From the NCBI GenBank assembly GCA_900550545.1, contig URSS01000003.1:94710-158709 (forward strand): a DNA stretch of 64,000 nt. Direction: 5' to 3'. Position numbers and translations under genes: made by a program. The notes beneath the pieces are model-generated. The model was not told the origin of the DNA and did not search any database. It was given only the letters and a program-made list of their open reading frames with translations. Positions 50,345-59,355 of the stretch are shown here, one piece after another; position 1 is the stretch's first letter; each line of letters begins with the position of its first letter. Source of the DNA: an uncultured Lachnobacterium sp. Lineage in GTDB: Bacteria; Bacillota; Clostridia; Lachnospirales; Lachnospiraceae.

Positions 50345-50926
50345 GTGAAAAGACGAAATGGGCTGAACTTCAGCAGGAGAAGACGAAAATTTAATATGCC
50401 ACTTTTTAAAGAGGTAATGTCGTGGGTAATCGAATGTGCAATCGTAATTTTTATTGCTCACACACTGGTTACTTTTTTTGGCTGTCGGACGACGGTTGTC
50501 GGTAATGCCATGAACGATACACTGACGAACGAGGAACAGATTCTCGTGAATCGGTTTGTTTATAATGTATCAAGTCCAAAGCAGGGAGATGTGATTGCAT
50601 TTCTTCCGAATGGAAACGAAAAATCCCATTATTACGTGCGCCGCGTGGTTGCGTGTCCGGGGGATACGATCCAGATCAAAGAGGGCGTTGTGTATGTCAA
50701 TGGAGAGGCATATCAGGAAAAGATTACAGTAGCATCCATAGAGGATGCGGGTGTGGCTTCCGAGGAGATTAAGCTTGGAAACGATGAATATTTCGTGCTC
50801 GGTGATAACCGGAATAACAGCGAGGATAGCCGATTGGCCAATATTGGAAATGTAAAGAAATCTTATATTATCGGAAAAGCATGGTTTTATTTCAAATCTA
50901 TAGGAAATATGGGATTTATTCATTGA
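50345..50926 (+). CDS. Signal peptidase I homologue lacking both catalytic residues
   Basis: 193-aa S26 family membrane protein: basic N-terminus (KRRNGLNFSRRRRKF), one membrane segment (about 24-43), then the extracytoplasmic domain. The usual GxSMxPTL reads GNAMNDTL, so the nucleophile Ser is Ala55. The usual YIKRVxxxPGD reads YVRRVVACPGD, so the general-base Lys is Arg99. The structural box GDNRNNSEDSR is intact and there is no frameshift. It is therefore probably not a Ser-Lys peptidase; it may bind signal peptides without cutting or act as a regulator or partner of an active SipS elsewhere. GTG start after AGAGGATTATAAA. The site before rbgA is where lepB genes are common in this group. 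Confidence 0.85.
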   Translation: MKRRNGLNFSRRRRKFNMPLFKEVMSWVIECAIVIFIAHTLVTFFGCRTTVVGNAMNDTLTNEEQILVNRFVYNVSSPKQGDVIAFLPNGNEKSHYYVRRVVACPGDTIQIKEGVVYVNGEAYQEKITVASIEDAGVASEEIKLGNDEYFVLGDNRNNSEDSRLANIGNVKKSYIIGKAWFYFKSIGNMGFIH

Positions 50927-50964
50927 TTTGCAAATGATATGTCGGAAAAGGAAAGGTAAAAATT

Positions 50965-51804
50965 ATGAATTTTCAGTGGTACCCTGGTCATATGACCAAA
51001 GCAAAACGACAGATGCAGGAAGATATCAAGCTGATTGATCTGGTAATTGAACTGGTGGATGCACGCATTCCGCTGAGCAGTCGCAATCCAGATATCGACG
51101 AACTTGGAAAAAATAAATACCGGCTGATACTGATGAATAAAGCGGATCTTGCGGACAAGCGGGCAACGGATGCATGGAGTCAGTTTTTCCGGGAAAAAGG
51201 ATATTTTGTAGTGAGCCTTGATGCAAGAAGCAAAAGCGGCATGAAGTCCATTACAGACATTATTATGGAAGCATGCAAGGAGAAGATTGAAAGAGACCGC
51301 AAGCGTGGTATCAAAAACCGTCCGGTGCGTGCGATGGTAGTAGGTATTCCGAATGTTGGAAAATCTACTTTTATCAATTCCTATGCGGGAAAAGCCTGTG
51401 CAAAAACAGGAAATAAACCGGGTGTGACAAAAGGAAAACAGTGGATTCGCCTGAGCAAGAATGTAGAACTTCTGGATACACCGGGTATTTTGTGGCCGAA
51501 ATTTGAAGACCAGGCGGTTGGTCTTCGGCTGGCACTGATCGGTTCAATCAAGGATGAAATTTTAAACATAGATGAGCTTGCATTGGAACTGATCAATTTT
51601 CTGACAGAAAACTATCAGGGAATCCTTACAGAGCGGTACGATGTGGACGAGACACAGAAAGGAACTGATATTCTGTGTGAGATCGCAACGAACCGCAAAT
51701 GCATCGGAAAAGGTGGAGAACTTGATTATAGTAAGGCAGCAGCGCTTGTTATTGACGAATTCCGTAGCGGATGCCTTGGTCGTATTACCTTAGAGCGTCC
51801 ATAG
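50965..51804 (+). CDS. rbgA: Ribosome biogenesis GTPase RbgA (YlqF)
   Basis: 279-aa circularly permuted GTPase needed for late 50S assembly. N-terminal WYPGHMTKAKRQM, G4 (MNKADL) before G1 (GIPNVGKST) and G3 (LDTPGILWP), as expected of the permuted order, plus the C-terminal ANTAR-like helical domain. Follows the signal-peptidase-like gene by 38 nt; GGAAAGG precedes the ATG. Confidence 0.97.
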   Translation: MNFQWYPGHMTKAKRQMQEDIKLIDLVIELVDARIPLSSRNPDIDELGKNKYRLILMNKADLADKRATDAWSQFFREKGYFVVSLDARSKSGMKSITDIIMEACKEKIERDRKRGIKNRPVRAMVVGIPNVGKSTFINSYAGKACAKTGNKPGVTKGKQWIRLSKNVELLDTPGILWPKFEDQAVGLRLALIGSIKDEILNIDELALELINFLTENYQGILTERYDVDETQKGTDILCEIATNRKCIGKGGELDYSKAAALVIDEFRSGCLGRITLERP

Positions 51805-51857
51805 AAAGAGCGTCAGGTTATCTGTAAAACGGATACACAGGGACGGAGAAAAGTATA

Positions 51858-52637
51858 ATGGAAGAAAAACAAAAAGAAACAGTAGAAAAAATCGGCAGTA
51901 TAAAAGAACGCCTTGCGCAGACAGATACGGAACAGTTGATGGAGTTCGTGCAGGTATACGAAAGTGACAGCAGGGCGGGTGTACAGAAACTTGTAGAGAC
52001 GGCCCGAAAACGCTTTGATAAGTTGCAACAGGAAAAAATACGAACTGAAAACTTAAAGAAATACGAAAAAGAGTACGATAACTATACATATATCTGTGGA
52101 ATTGATGAAGTTGGAAGAGGACCATTGGCAGGACCGGTCGTGGCAGCGGCTGTGATCTTACCGAAGGATTGCGATATTTTATATATCAATGATTCCAAGA
52201 AACTTTCGGCAGCAAAACGTGAAGAATTGTATGATGTTATCATGGAAAAAGCGGTGTCGGTCGGAATCGGAATGGTCGGACCGGAGAGGATTGATGAAAT
52301 CAATATCTTGCAGGCAACGTATGAGGCGATGCGCCAGGCAATTGGACAGTTAGATCCGCAGCCAGATTTACTCTTGAATGATGCGGTGACCATTCCAAAG
52401 GTTGAGATTCATCAGGTTCCTATTATCAAGGGAGATGCAAAAAGTATATCCATAGGTGCAGCTTCCATTATCGCAAAAGTTACCAGAGACCGGTTGATGG
52501 AAAACTATGAAGATATTTATCCGGGCTATGGATTTGCTGCGAACAAAGGTTATGGTTCAGCAGAACATATTGCAGCATTGAAAAAACTCGGCCCGACTTT
52601 AATCCACAGGGCAACTTTTATCAAAAACTTTGTGTAA
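51858..52637 (+). CDS. rnhB: Ribonuclease HII
   Basis: 259-aa enzyme that cuts the RNA strand of RNA-DNA hybrids and removes single ribonucleotides from DNA. Seen: GIDEVGRGPLAGPVVAAAV with two catalytic acids, INDSKKLS, LLLNDAV with the third Asp, and AASIIAKVTRDRLM. The N-terminal 75 residues are a charged helical extension common in Firmicutes. GGAG precedes the ATG. Classic rbgA-rnhB pair. Confidence 0.97.
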   Translation: MEEKQKETVEKIGSIKERLAQTDTEQLMEFVQVYESDSRAGVQKLVETARKRFDKLQQEKIRTENLKKYEKEYDNYTYICGIDEVGRGPLAGPVVAAAVILPKDCDILYINDSKKLSAAKREELYDVIMEKAVSVGIGMVGPERIDEINILQATYEAMRQAIGQLDPQPDLLLNDAVTIPKVEIHQVPIIKGDAKSISIGAASIIAKVTRDRLMENYEDIYPGYGFAANKGYGSAEHIAALKKLGPTLIHRATFIKNFV

Positions 52638-52692
52638 AGGTGTAACGCAATAGAAGTATCGCAAAGTGAGAGTAGAATGTCAGGAGTAGGAT

Positions 52693-54426
52693 ATGCAGAT
52701 TTCAGATTTGGTAGGACAATATAATCAGGCATCAGCTTCCGGAGCAGAAACACTTACGGGAACGAAAGGCGTGGAGAATCTTGTGTCGTCCCTGCGCTCG
52801 CTGACAAAAGGAAATATTTTTGAGGGCACGGTCAGTTCTATGAAAAGTGGACGAGTGACACTTGCGTTGTCGAGCGGACAGCAGATTTCTGCCCGCATTG
52901 AGGGAAAAGTCCAGCTTTCGTTAGGACAGTCGATGTTCTTTCAGGTGAAATCTAACGATGGATCGCAGATTGCTATTCGCCCATTTTCGGTAGAGGGAAC
53001 AGGGGCGAATTATACACTTCTGCAGGCATTGTCAGCCGCAGGAGTTCCAACAGAATCAAATTATCTTTCCATGGTGAACCGCATGATGGAAGAACAGATG
53101 CCGATTGACAGAAACAGCATTCAGCAGATGGCAAGAATGGTGAATGCACATCCGGAAATCGATGTGCAGACATTGGTACAGTTGAATAAACTGGGAATTA
53201 CCATTAATGAGCAGAATGCGGCGCAGTTTGAAAATTATCTGGACGACAAGCAGGCGATTACCAATGACTTTGATCAGCTGATTGAAGAATTGCCACAGGT
53301 GTTGGAGAGTGAATCGCTTTCGCCACAGCAGATGAGAAATTTTGGAAGTGAATTTTTGCTTGCTTTGACGGACGGGCTGGAAGATGTTCCATTGCAGAAT
53401 AATGGATTTGTTTCACAGGAGATGCTGACGGAATCTGTTGCACAAAATACGATTGAAAAAAATATTACAGATGGAAACAGTTTAGAAAAAAGCGCCATTT
53501 TAGAAAATGATGAATTGTTGCAAACAACGGAAGATGGGGAGACAGTTACGCAAGAGACTGCTATAGAACAGTCTGTGCAGCAGTCGGAAAGTTATTCGGC
53601 AACGCCACATACGCTTGGTGCGTTGCTGGACGGAAAACAGCTGCAAAACCTCAATACAATGCTTGGAGAATTATTAGGTACAGATGCCACTAGATACACG
53701 AAGGACAGTGGTGTGGCAGAAGTGTTGAAAGATATTCAGCAGGTGCTCAAAGATTCCCTGCCAATCGAGCGGGAACAGATCGGGAAACTTTTTTCTTCCA
53801 AAGAATTTGTACATATGGTCAAAGATTCGATGCAGCAGCAGTGGACACTGCAGCCACAGGATCTTGAAGCGGATGGAACGGATAAAGTTGCAAAGCTCTA
53901 TGATCGTATGAATGCGCAGTTGGAAAAAATTGTTGAGGCGTTAAAGTCAGTCGGACAGGAAAATACCGGCTTTGCGCAGACTGCTGCAGACATTCAAAGC
54001 AATGTGGAGTTTATGAATCAGATCAATCAGGCGTATACTTATGTGCAGATTCCGTTACAGATGTCGGGACAGAATGCCAGCGCAGAATTGTTTGTGTACA
54101 CGAATAAGAAAGCACTTGCCGAGGGAGACAGGGAACTGACTGCTTTTTTACATCTGGATCTGGATCATCTTGGGGCAACCGATGTGTCTGTAAAAATGAA
54201 AAATAAACAGGTAAGTACGAATTTTTACCTGGATGACGACGCATCCTATCAATTGATTTCTCTCAATATTGACAGGCTGGAAAAACGGTTGCAGGAAAAG
54301 GGATATCAGTGTAAAGTTTCGGTGATAAATGAAGCAAAGCATGTAAATTTTGTGGAAAACTTTTTAAAAAAAGATCAGCCGTCGGCAGGACAGTTGCACC
54401 GTTATTCTTTCGATATGAGAGCATAA
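52693..54426 (+). CDS. FliK-like protein YlqG
   Basis: 577-aa protein with a Gln/Ser/Glu-rich middle and a C-terminal domain (about 430-560) like the flagellar hook-length control protein FliK: YVQIPLQM near 455, then LFVYTNKK, AFLHLDLDHLGATDVSVKMKNKQV, and FYLDDDASYQLI. At this site in B. subtilis stands ylqG, a FliK-like gene outside the flagellar operons, followed as here by ylqH. No export signal of the Sec type. The neighbour is FlhB-like, which suggests the two interact, mirroring FliK-FlhB substrate switching. No flagellar genes are in this window. Confidence 0.75.
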   Translation: MQISDLVGQYNQASASGAETLTGTKGVENLVSSLRSLTKGNIFEGTVSSMKSGRVTLALSSGQQISARIEGKVQLSLGQSMFFQVKSNDGSQIAIRPFSVEGTGANYTLLQALSAAGVPTESNYLSMVNRMMEEQMPIDRNSIQQMARMVNAHPEIDVQTLVQLNKLGITINEQNAAQFENYLDDKQAITNDFDQLIEELPQVLESESLSPQQMRNFGSEFLLALTDGLEDVPLQNNGFVSQEMLTESVAQNTIEKNITDGNSLEKSAILENDELLQTTEDGETVTQETAIEQSVQQSESYSATPHTLGALLDGKQLQNLNTMLGELLGTDATRYTKDSGVAEVLKDIQQVLKDSLPIEREQIGKLFSSKEFVHMVKDSMQQQWTLQPQDLEADGTDKVAKLYDRMNAQLEKIVEALKSVGQENTGFAQTAADIQSNVEFMNQINQAYTYVQIPLQMSGQNASAELFVYTNKKALAEGDRELTAFLHLDLDHLGATDVSVKMKNKQVSTNFYLDDDASYQLISLNIDRLEKRLQEKGYQCKVSVINEAKHVNFVENFLKKDQPSAGQLHRYSFDMRA

Positions 54427-54437
54427 GGAGAGATGAT

Positions 54438-54773
54438 ATGGCAGAAAATGGATTTAAGCCGTTTCAGTTTTCGCAATTGAATCAAAAGAAAAAAAGTGAT
54501 GCGGACAAGACGGCAGTTGCAATCTCCTATGAACCGGGAGAAGCTGCACCAAAGATTTTAGCTACCGGAAAAGGTAAAGTCGCAGAAAAAATTATTGAGA
54601 CGGCCAAAGAAAACAAGGTGCCGACTTATAAAGATAACAAACTAGCATCGACGCTTTCGAAGTTGCAGATCGGCGATATGATTCCGCCGGAACTGTATGA
54701 AGTGGTTGCAGAAATTCTTGTATTTGTGGATGACATGGATCGCATGAAAGCAAAACTGGATCAGATGCGTTAA
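54438..54773 (+). CDS. FlhB C-terminal-domain homologue (YlqH/FhlX)
   Basis: 111-aa protein matching the cytoplasmic C-terminal domain of FlhB/YscU with no membrane part: DKTAVAISYEPGE, then APKILATGKGKVAEKIIETAKENKVP and IPPELYEVVAEILVFV. The self-cleavage site NPTH of full-length FlhB is replaced (AISYEP), so no autocleavage is expected. Such stand-alone proteins (FhlX) can replace the cleaved FlhB fragment in Bacillus. Starts 11 nt after the FliK-like gene. Confidence 0.85.
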   Translation: MAENGFKPFQFSQLNQKKKSDADKTAVAISYEPGEAAPKILATGKGKVAEKIIETAKENKVPTYKDNKLASTLSKLQIGDMIPPELYEVVAEILVFVDDMDRMKAKLDQMR

Positions 54774-54782
54774 GGGGGACTT

Positions 54783-55133
54783 ATGAACAAACGACAGTTG
54801 GGGACTGTCTATGAACAGAAAGCAGCTGCTTATCTGCAACAACAGGGATATGAGATTCTGGAATGCAATTTCCGCTGTCGGCTGGGGGAGATTGACATTA
54901 TCGCAAGAGAAGGGGGATATCTTTGTTTTGTGGAGGTCAAATACCGGTCGGGAGACGGCTATGGCTCTCCTTTGGAAGCAGTAGGTGTATATAAGCAGAG
55001 AAAAATTATTAAAGTAGCACATTATTATATGATGAGAAAACGGCTGGGATTGTATATGCCCTGCCGTTTTGATGTCATCGCAATAGAAAAGGACCAGATT
55101 ACGCTTTTGCGTAATGCTTTTGGAGAATCGTAA
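54783..55133 (+). CDS. yraN: UPF0102 endonuclease-like protein YraN
   Basis: 116-aa protein of the YraN/UPF0102 family with the PD-(D/E)XK-like core: GYEILECNFRCRLGEIDIIAREGGYLCFVEVKYRS. Physiological function unresolved. Its stop overlaps the start of pgeF by one base (TAATG), so the two are coupled. Usual neighbour of rnhB in many bacteria. Confidence 0.93.
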   Translation: MNKRQLGTVYEQKAAAYLQQQGYEILECNFRCRLGEIDIIAREGGYLCFVEVKYRSGDGYGSPLEAVGVYKQRKIIKVAHYYMMRKRLGLYMPCRFDVIAIEKDQITLLRNAFGES

Positions 55134-55999
55134 TGGAGTATATGGATTTTAAGAAAAAAGATGACCGGGAAGTGTTACAGTTAGAACGTTTTCCGCTTGA
55201 AAAAGGAGAACTTCCGGTGTTGCATTATCCGCTGCTGGATGCCTGCGGCATGGTAAAACATTGTTTTACCACCCGTGGGGGAGGTGCCAGCAAAGGAATG
55301 TTCGAAAGTCTGAATTTGAGTTTTACCCGTGGAGACGATGAGGCGGATGTGCAGGAAAACTATGCGAGGGTTGCATCCTTTTTTGGAACAGATAAAACAC
55401 AGTTTGTGTGTTCTGATCAGACGCATACGACGAATGTCCGTCGTGTGGGAAAAGAGGATGCAGGCTATGGAGTTACCCGGCCACGTTCATACAAAGATGT
55501 GGACGGACTGGTCACGGATGAGCCGGGCATTATTTTATCGACTTTTTATGCGGACTGTGTTCCCCTGTTTTTTGTCGATCCGGTGCATCGTGCGATAGGA
55601 CTGAGCCATTCCGGATGGAGAGGCACTGTGGGACGTATGGGTGCTGTGACGCTTTCGGTGATGCAAAGGGAATTTCATACCAGACCAGAGGATGTACTGG
55701 CAGCTGTGGGACCGTCTATCTGTCAGGACTGTTATGAAGTCAGCGAGGATGTGGCAGATGCATTCTACAAAGAATTTCAGGGACATGAGAGAGAAATTTT
55801 ATTGGACAAGGGAAATGGAAAGTATCAGCTGGACTTGTGGAAGACCAATGAAATTATTTTGCGGGAGGCAGGAGTTATACCGGAGCATTTGGCTGTGACA
55901 AATATATGCACATGTTGTAATAGCCGACTTCTTTTTTCTCATCGGGCAAGTCACGGTAAACGTGGAAATCTTGGGGCATTTATGCAGATTCATGCATGA
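55133..55999 (+). CDS. pgeF: Purine nucleoside phosphorylase/adenosine deaminase-type protein PgeF (YfiH/LACC1)
   Basis: 288-aa protein of the YfiH/DUF152 family. Members of this family (human LACC1, bacterial YlmD/YfiH) cleave and deaminate purine nucleosides; E. coli PgeF has also been reported to edit peptidoglycan precursors. Zinc ligands visible: Cys in FYADCVPLFF, His in LSHSGWRGT and His in CSDQTHTTNV, plus the C-terminal ICTCCNSRLLFSHR. Which activity applies here is open. Confidence 0.88.
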   Translation: MEYMDFKKKDDREVLQLERFPLEKGELPVLHYPLLDACGMVKHCFTTRGGGASKGMFESLNLSFTRGDDEADVQENYARVASFFGTDKTQFVCSDQTHTTNVRRVGKEDAGYGVTRPRSYKDVDGLVTDEPGIILSTFYADCVPLFFVDPVHRAIGLSHSGWRGTVGRMGAVTLSVMQREFHTRPEDVLAAVGPSICQDCYEVSEDVADAFYKEFQGHEREILLDKGNGKYQLDLWKTNEIILREAGVIPEHLAVTNICTCCNSRLLFSHRASHGKRGNLGAFMQIHA

Positions 56000-56131
56000 T
56001 ATTAAGATTTTCATAAGAAATTATTTCATAGATGTTAAATTACTGTTTCAGAATCTGTGGTACACTTGTGAAGTTAAATGGAATTGTATGTTTTGTCATC
56101 ACGACAAATAGGATAAGGAGGTGCAGCAGGT

Positions 56132-56506
56132 TTGATACAGTTGAATTACAAGGAGGCCAGACCTCTCTGTGAGCAGATCAAGGAGAGCATTCGCAAAATG
56201 GTAATTTCAAATGCGTTTCTGGCAGATGAAAAACTGCCATCTGTAAGAGAGATGGCATCACAACTTGCTGTCAACCCAAATGCAATTGAACGTGCATATC
56301 AGGAATTGGAGCAGGATGGATATGTGTACCGTCGTAAAGATGAGGGAACGTTTGTTGCAAAAGAAAACCGGGTCAATGAAATGCGTCGCAGGGAACTGAT
56401 GCAGAAATTTGACCTTGTGGTAAGAGAATTATCCGAATTGTCGGTATCTTCCAACGAACTTGCCGAACGAGTGGAAGTGATAACAAAAGGAGACAAAACA
56501 TTTTGA
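56132..56506 (+). CDS. GntR-family regulator, YtrA subfamily
   Basis: 124-aa winged-helix repressor. EQIKESIRKMVISNAF, KLPSVREMASQLAVNPNAIERAYQELEQDGYVYRRKDEGTFVA is the GntR DNA-binding domain; the short C-terminal helical tail marks the YtrA type, which usually controls its own ABC transporter operon. TTG start at 56132, supported by AAGGAGGTG. Its last codons overlap the ATPase start (also TTG), so expression is coupled. A possible extended -10 (TGGTACACT, near 56058) lies in the 132-nt gap upstream. Confidence 0.92.
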   Translation: MIQLNYKEARPLCEQIKESIRKMVISNAFLADEKLPSVREMASQLAVNPNAIERAYQELEQDGYVYRRKDEGTFVAKENRVNEMRRRELMQKFDLVVRELSELSVSSNELAERVEVITKGDKTF

Positions 56507-57408
56507 TAGAAGTAAATAATCTGATAAAGAAATTTGATGATTTTTATGCATTAAATGGAGTGAATATGAATGTGGGTGAGGGGGATATCTATGGTCTGGT
56601 AGGACCAAACGGTGCCGGCAAATCCACATTGATCCGTCATCTGACCGGAGTTTACCGGCAGGATGCCGGAGAGATTTATATCGATGGGGAAGAGGTATAC
56701 GAAAATCGTAAGGTAAAATCAGAGATTGCCTATATTCCGGATGAACTTTTTTATTTTCTACAGGCAGACACATTAGAAATGATGCGTTATTACAAAGGCA
56801 TTTATGAATCGTTTGATGAGAAGATGTTTGAACGCATGAAAAAATATTTTCCGGCGATTGACGTAAAGCGTAATATCCGTCGCCTGTCGAAAGGAATGCA
56901 AAAGCAGGTGGCATTCTGGCTTGCAATCTGCTGTAAACCGAAAGTTCTGATCCTTGATGAACCGGTCGATGGACTGGATCCTGTTATGCGAAGACAGATC
57001 TGGAGTATCCTGTTATCCGAAGTGGAAGAACGGAAGATGACAGTTCTTGTTTCTTCCCACAATCTCCGGGAACTGGAAGATGTCTGTGATCATGTAGGAA
57101 TTATGAATCAGGGTCAGATTATCATTGAGCGGTCGCTTTCCGAACTACAGGGAAATATCTGCAAGATCCAGGTGGCATGTCAGACCGGTATGCCGAAACT
57201 TCCACCGGAATTTGAAGTGTTACATATGTCAAACATTGGAAGAGTCTATACTGTGATTGTCAAAGGAAGTCCAAAAGCTGCGGCAGAGGCCATTATGACC
57301 GATCCGGAAAAACTTGCAATCGTTGATATTCTGCCTCTGACATTGGAGGAAATTTTTATTTACGAGATGGGAGGTTTGGACTATGAAGTCAAAGACATCC
57401 TTTTTTAA
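56503..57408 (+). CDS. ABC transporter ATP-binding protein (YtrB type)
   Basis: 301-aa ATPase. Walker A VGPNGAGKST, signature LSKGMQKQ, Walker B VLILDEPVDGLDP and switch SSHNLRELED are all intact. TTG start at 56503 overlaps the gntR stop; AAGGAG precedes it. The C-terminal 80 residues, after the ATPase core, are typical of exporters acting on peptides or cell-wall-active compounds. Overlaps the permease gene by 26 nt. Confidence 0.93.
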   Translation: MIEVNNLIKKFDDFYALNGVNMNVGEGDIYGLVGPNGAGKSTLIRHLTGVYRQDAGEIYIDGEEVYENRKVKSEIAYIPDELFYFLQADTLEMMRYYKGIYESFDEKMFERMKKYFPAIDVKRNIRRLSKGMQKQVAFWLAICCKPKVLILDEPVDGLDPVMRRQIWSILLSEVEERKMTVLVSSHNLRELEDVCDHVGIMNQGQIIIERSLSELQGNICKIQVACQTGMPKLPPEFEVLHMSNIGRVYTVIVKGSPKAAAEAIMTDPEKLAIVDILPLTLEEIFIYEMGGLDYEVKDILF

Positions 57409-59275
57409 TAAGGCAATCTACAAGAAAAATTTTACTTTATACTGGCCAATCTGGGTGTGCTATCTTCTGTATGGTCTGGTAAAAGTTCCGGGAAGTTTGT
57501 GGTCCGGGCTTCGCCAGCACCATATGACACAAAATCTGCAGTTTTTTGTTTTTGCGGACAGCTTGTCAATTAGACTGGATGTATGGGCGATTGCTGTGAT
57601 GGTTGCGGTTACAGGAATGGCGCTTTTCAGCTATTTGTTTTCTGCAAAAAGTGCATATCTGATTCATGCACTTCCGGTGACGCGAAAAGAATTGTATTTT
57701 ACCAACGTCTTGAGCGGATTTACATTCCTTTTTATTCCACAGCTGATCACGTTTATAGTGACCGTTATGGTATGTCTTGCAAATGGAATCATACAGGTGC
57801 AATATGTCGGACTATGGCTGGTAAGTGTCATGGGAATCGGATTCTTTCTGTTTTCACTTGTATGTCTCTGCGCCATGTTTACCGGACAGCTGTTTGCATT
57901 GCCTGTGTATTTCCTGGTGGGAAATTTTCTGTCGGTAGGGATTATTGTGGGAGTACGCTATGTGCTGAGTTTCCTTGGCTATGGAATCAGTTTCAGTCAG
58001 ACACCGGATATCCTTTTGTTCCGTATTCTTTCTCCGATTAATTATCTGTACAACAATGTGCGGATATGGAGTCCATATACGTTTGATGACATTGGAGATC
58101 AGATTTTTTCCGGGGTTCGTTACTGCGGATTAAATGTTGTGATCGGATATGTGGTGGCAGCAGTTTTTATTTACGCACTTGCATATTATTGTTATAAAAA
58201 GCGCCGGATTGAAAGCGCTGGCGATTTGCTTACATTTAGCTGGATTAAACCACTTTTCCGGTGGGGAGCCGGCATCTGTGTCGGATATCTGGCATCTGTG
58301 ATTTTGTCCCAGTTTTTAGATGCACTGATGCTGTGGATTTCAGATAAAATTTTTCTTTTATTGGTACTCATACTCGGGTTGATAGCTTTCTTTATTGCCC
58401 AGATGTTTGTGGAAAAAACATTCCGGGTATTTAAAAAGAAACGCTTGCTGGAAAGCCTGGGCTTTTTGCTGTTTGTGCTGGTAAGTTATTTCGGAATTTA
58501 TGAGACTGCATACCATATTGAACAGTATATACCAGATGCAGATAAGGTACAGATCGCGTATCTGGAAAATAATTATCCGGTGGAATTTACCGGAACGGAT
58601 GTGGAAAAAGTCCAGAAGTTACAGAAACAGATTCTGGAATCTGCGGATGTTTACCAAAAAGAAGCGCAGCAATCCGACAGTACAAATGTCAGTGTTGTAT
58701 ACTGGATGAAGAATGGCAAGAAAATATGGCGAACCTATAATGTCCCAATCGCATCGGATTGCAGCCAGCAGCTTGCGGATACATTGTATAATTATGAACT
58801 GGATGCGGATAATTTTATGTATTACCTGGTCGGAAGCGATTATAAAGAAGTTACGGATGTTTACGATGTACAACTGGAAAATTACCAGGAAGAAGAAGGG
58901 TATATCAATTATAAAAATGTAAAGAATAAGTACGTATATGATTTGTACCAGGCGGTAATAAAGGATGCCCAGGAAGGAACCATCCAAAGGTACAATCTTC
59001 AGAATTATTTAAAAGATGGTACAACGGATAATATGGATCCATACGCAAGCATTGATCTTTCTTTTACACATCCAGATAAAAACTGGAAGGATGTTTACCA
59101 GAGAGAGACACATGAAGACTATTCGGATACGTATGGAACAGGACAAAGTCGTCAGGAAGGTTTTGTGTATGTTAATTTTGGTGAGGATTGCCGAAATGTC
59201 ATTCAAGCATTGATAAAAAGCGGTACGATTCAAGGAAAAGAAGAGATTTCTTTTTCCAATGAGAGAGATTACTAG
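57383..59275 (+). CDS. ABC transporter permease with large extracytoplasmic domain
   Basis: 630-aa membrane protein. Eight or so membrane segments in residues 20-380, then about 250 mostly polar residues with no membrane segment, probably outside the cell. The membrane part resembles YtrC/YtrD-type ABC-2 permeases. Substrate unknown; with a YtrA regulator, a role in resisting cell-envelope antibiotics or exporting a peptide is likely. The long outside domain, rich in Tyr, Asp and Asn, could sense or bind the compound. Confidence 0.85.
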   Translation: MKSKTSFFNKAIYKKNFTLYWPIWVCYLLYGLVKVPGSLWSGLRQHHMTQNLQFFVFADSLSIRLDVWAIAVMVAVTGMALFSYLFSAKSAYLIHALPVTRKELYFTNVLSGFTFLFIPQLITFIVTVMVCLANGIIQVQYVGLWLVSVMGIGFFLFSLVCLCAMFTGQLFALPVYFLVGNFLSVGIIVGVRYVLSFLGYGISFSQTPDILLFRILSPINYLYNNVRIWSPYTFDDIGDQIFSGVRYCGLNVVIGYVVAAVFIYALAYYCYKKRRIESAGDLLTFSWIKPLFRWGAGICVGYLASVILSQFLDALMLWISDKIFLLLVLILGLIAFFIAQMFVEKTFRVFKKKRLLESLGFLLFVLVSYFGIYETAYHIEQYIPDADKVQIAYLENNYPVEFTGTDVEKVQKLQKQILESADVYQKEAQQSDSTNVSVVYWMKNGKKIWRTYNVPIASDCSQQLADTLYNYELDADNFMYYLVGSDYKEVTDVYDVQLENYQEEEGYINYKNVKNKYVYDLYQAVIKDAQEGTIQRYNLQNYLKDGTTDNMDPYASIDLSFTHPDKNWKDVYQRETHEDYSDTYGTGQSRQEGFVYVNFGEDCRNVIQALIKSGTIQGKEEISFSNERDY

Positions 59276-59277
59276 AG

Positions 59278-59304
59278 TGGGAGGGACTTTACAAGTTCCT
59301 CCCA
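59278..59304 (+). terminator. Terminator after ABC operon
   Basis: An 11-bp stem TGGGAGGGACT (59278-59288) with AGTTCCTCCCA (59294-59304, one wobble), loop TTACA. The T-run is weak (TTATTG). Confidence 0.7.
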
Positions 59305-59355
59305 TTATTGTAAAATCAAGCAGGTAATGTGATGAATACAGAAAAGAGGTAAGGA

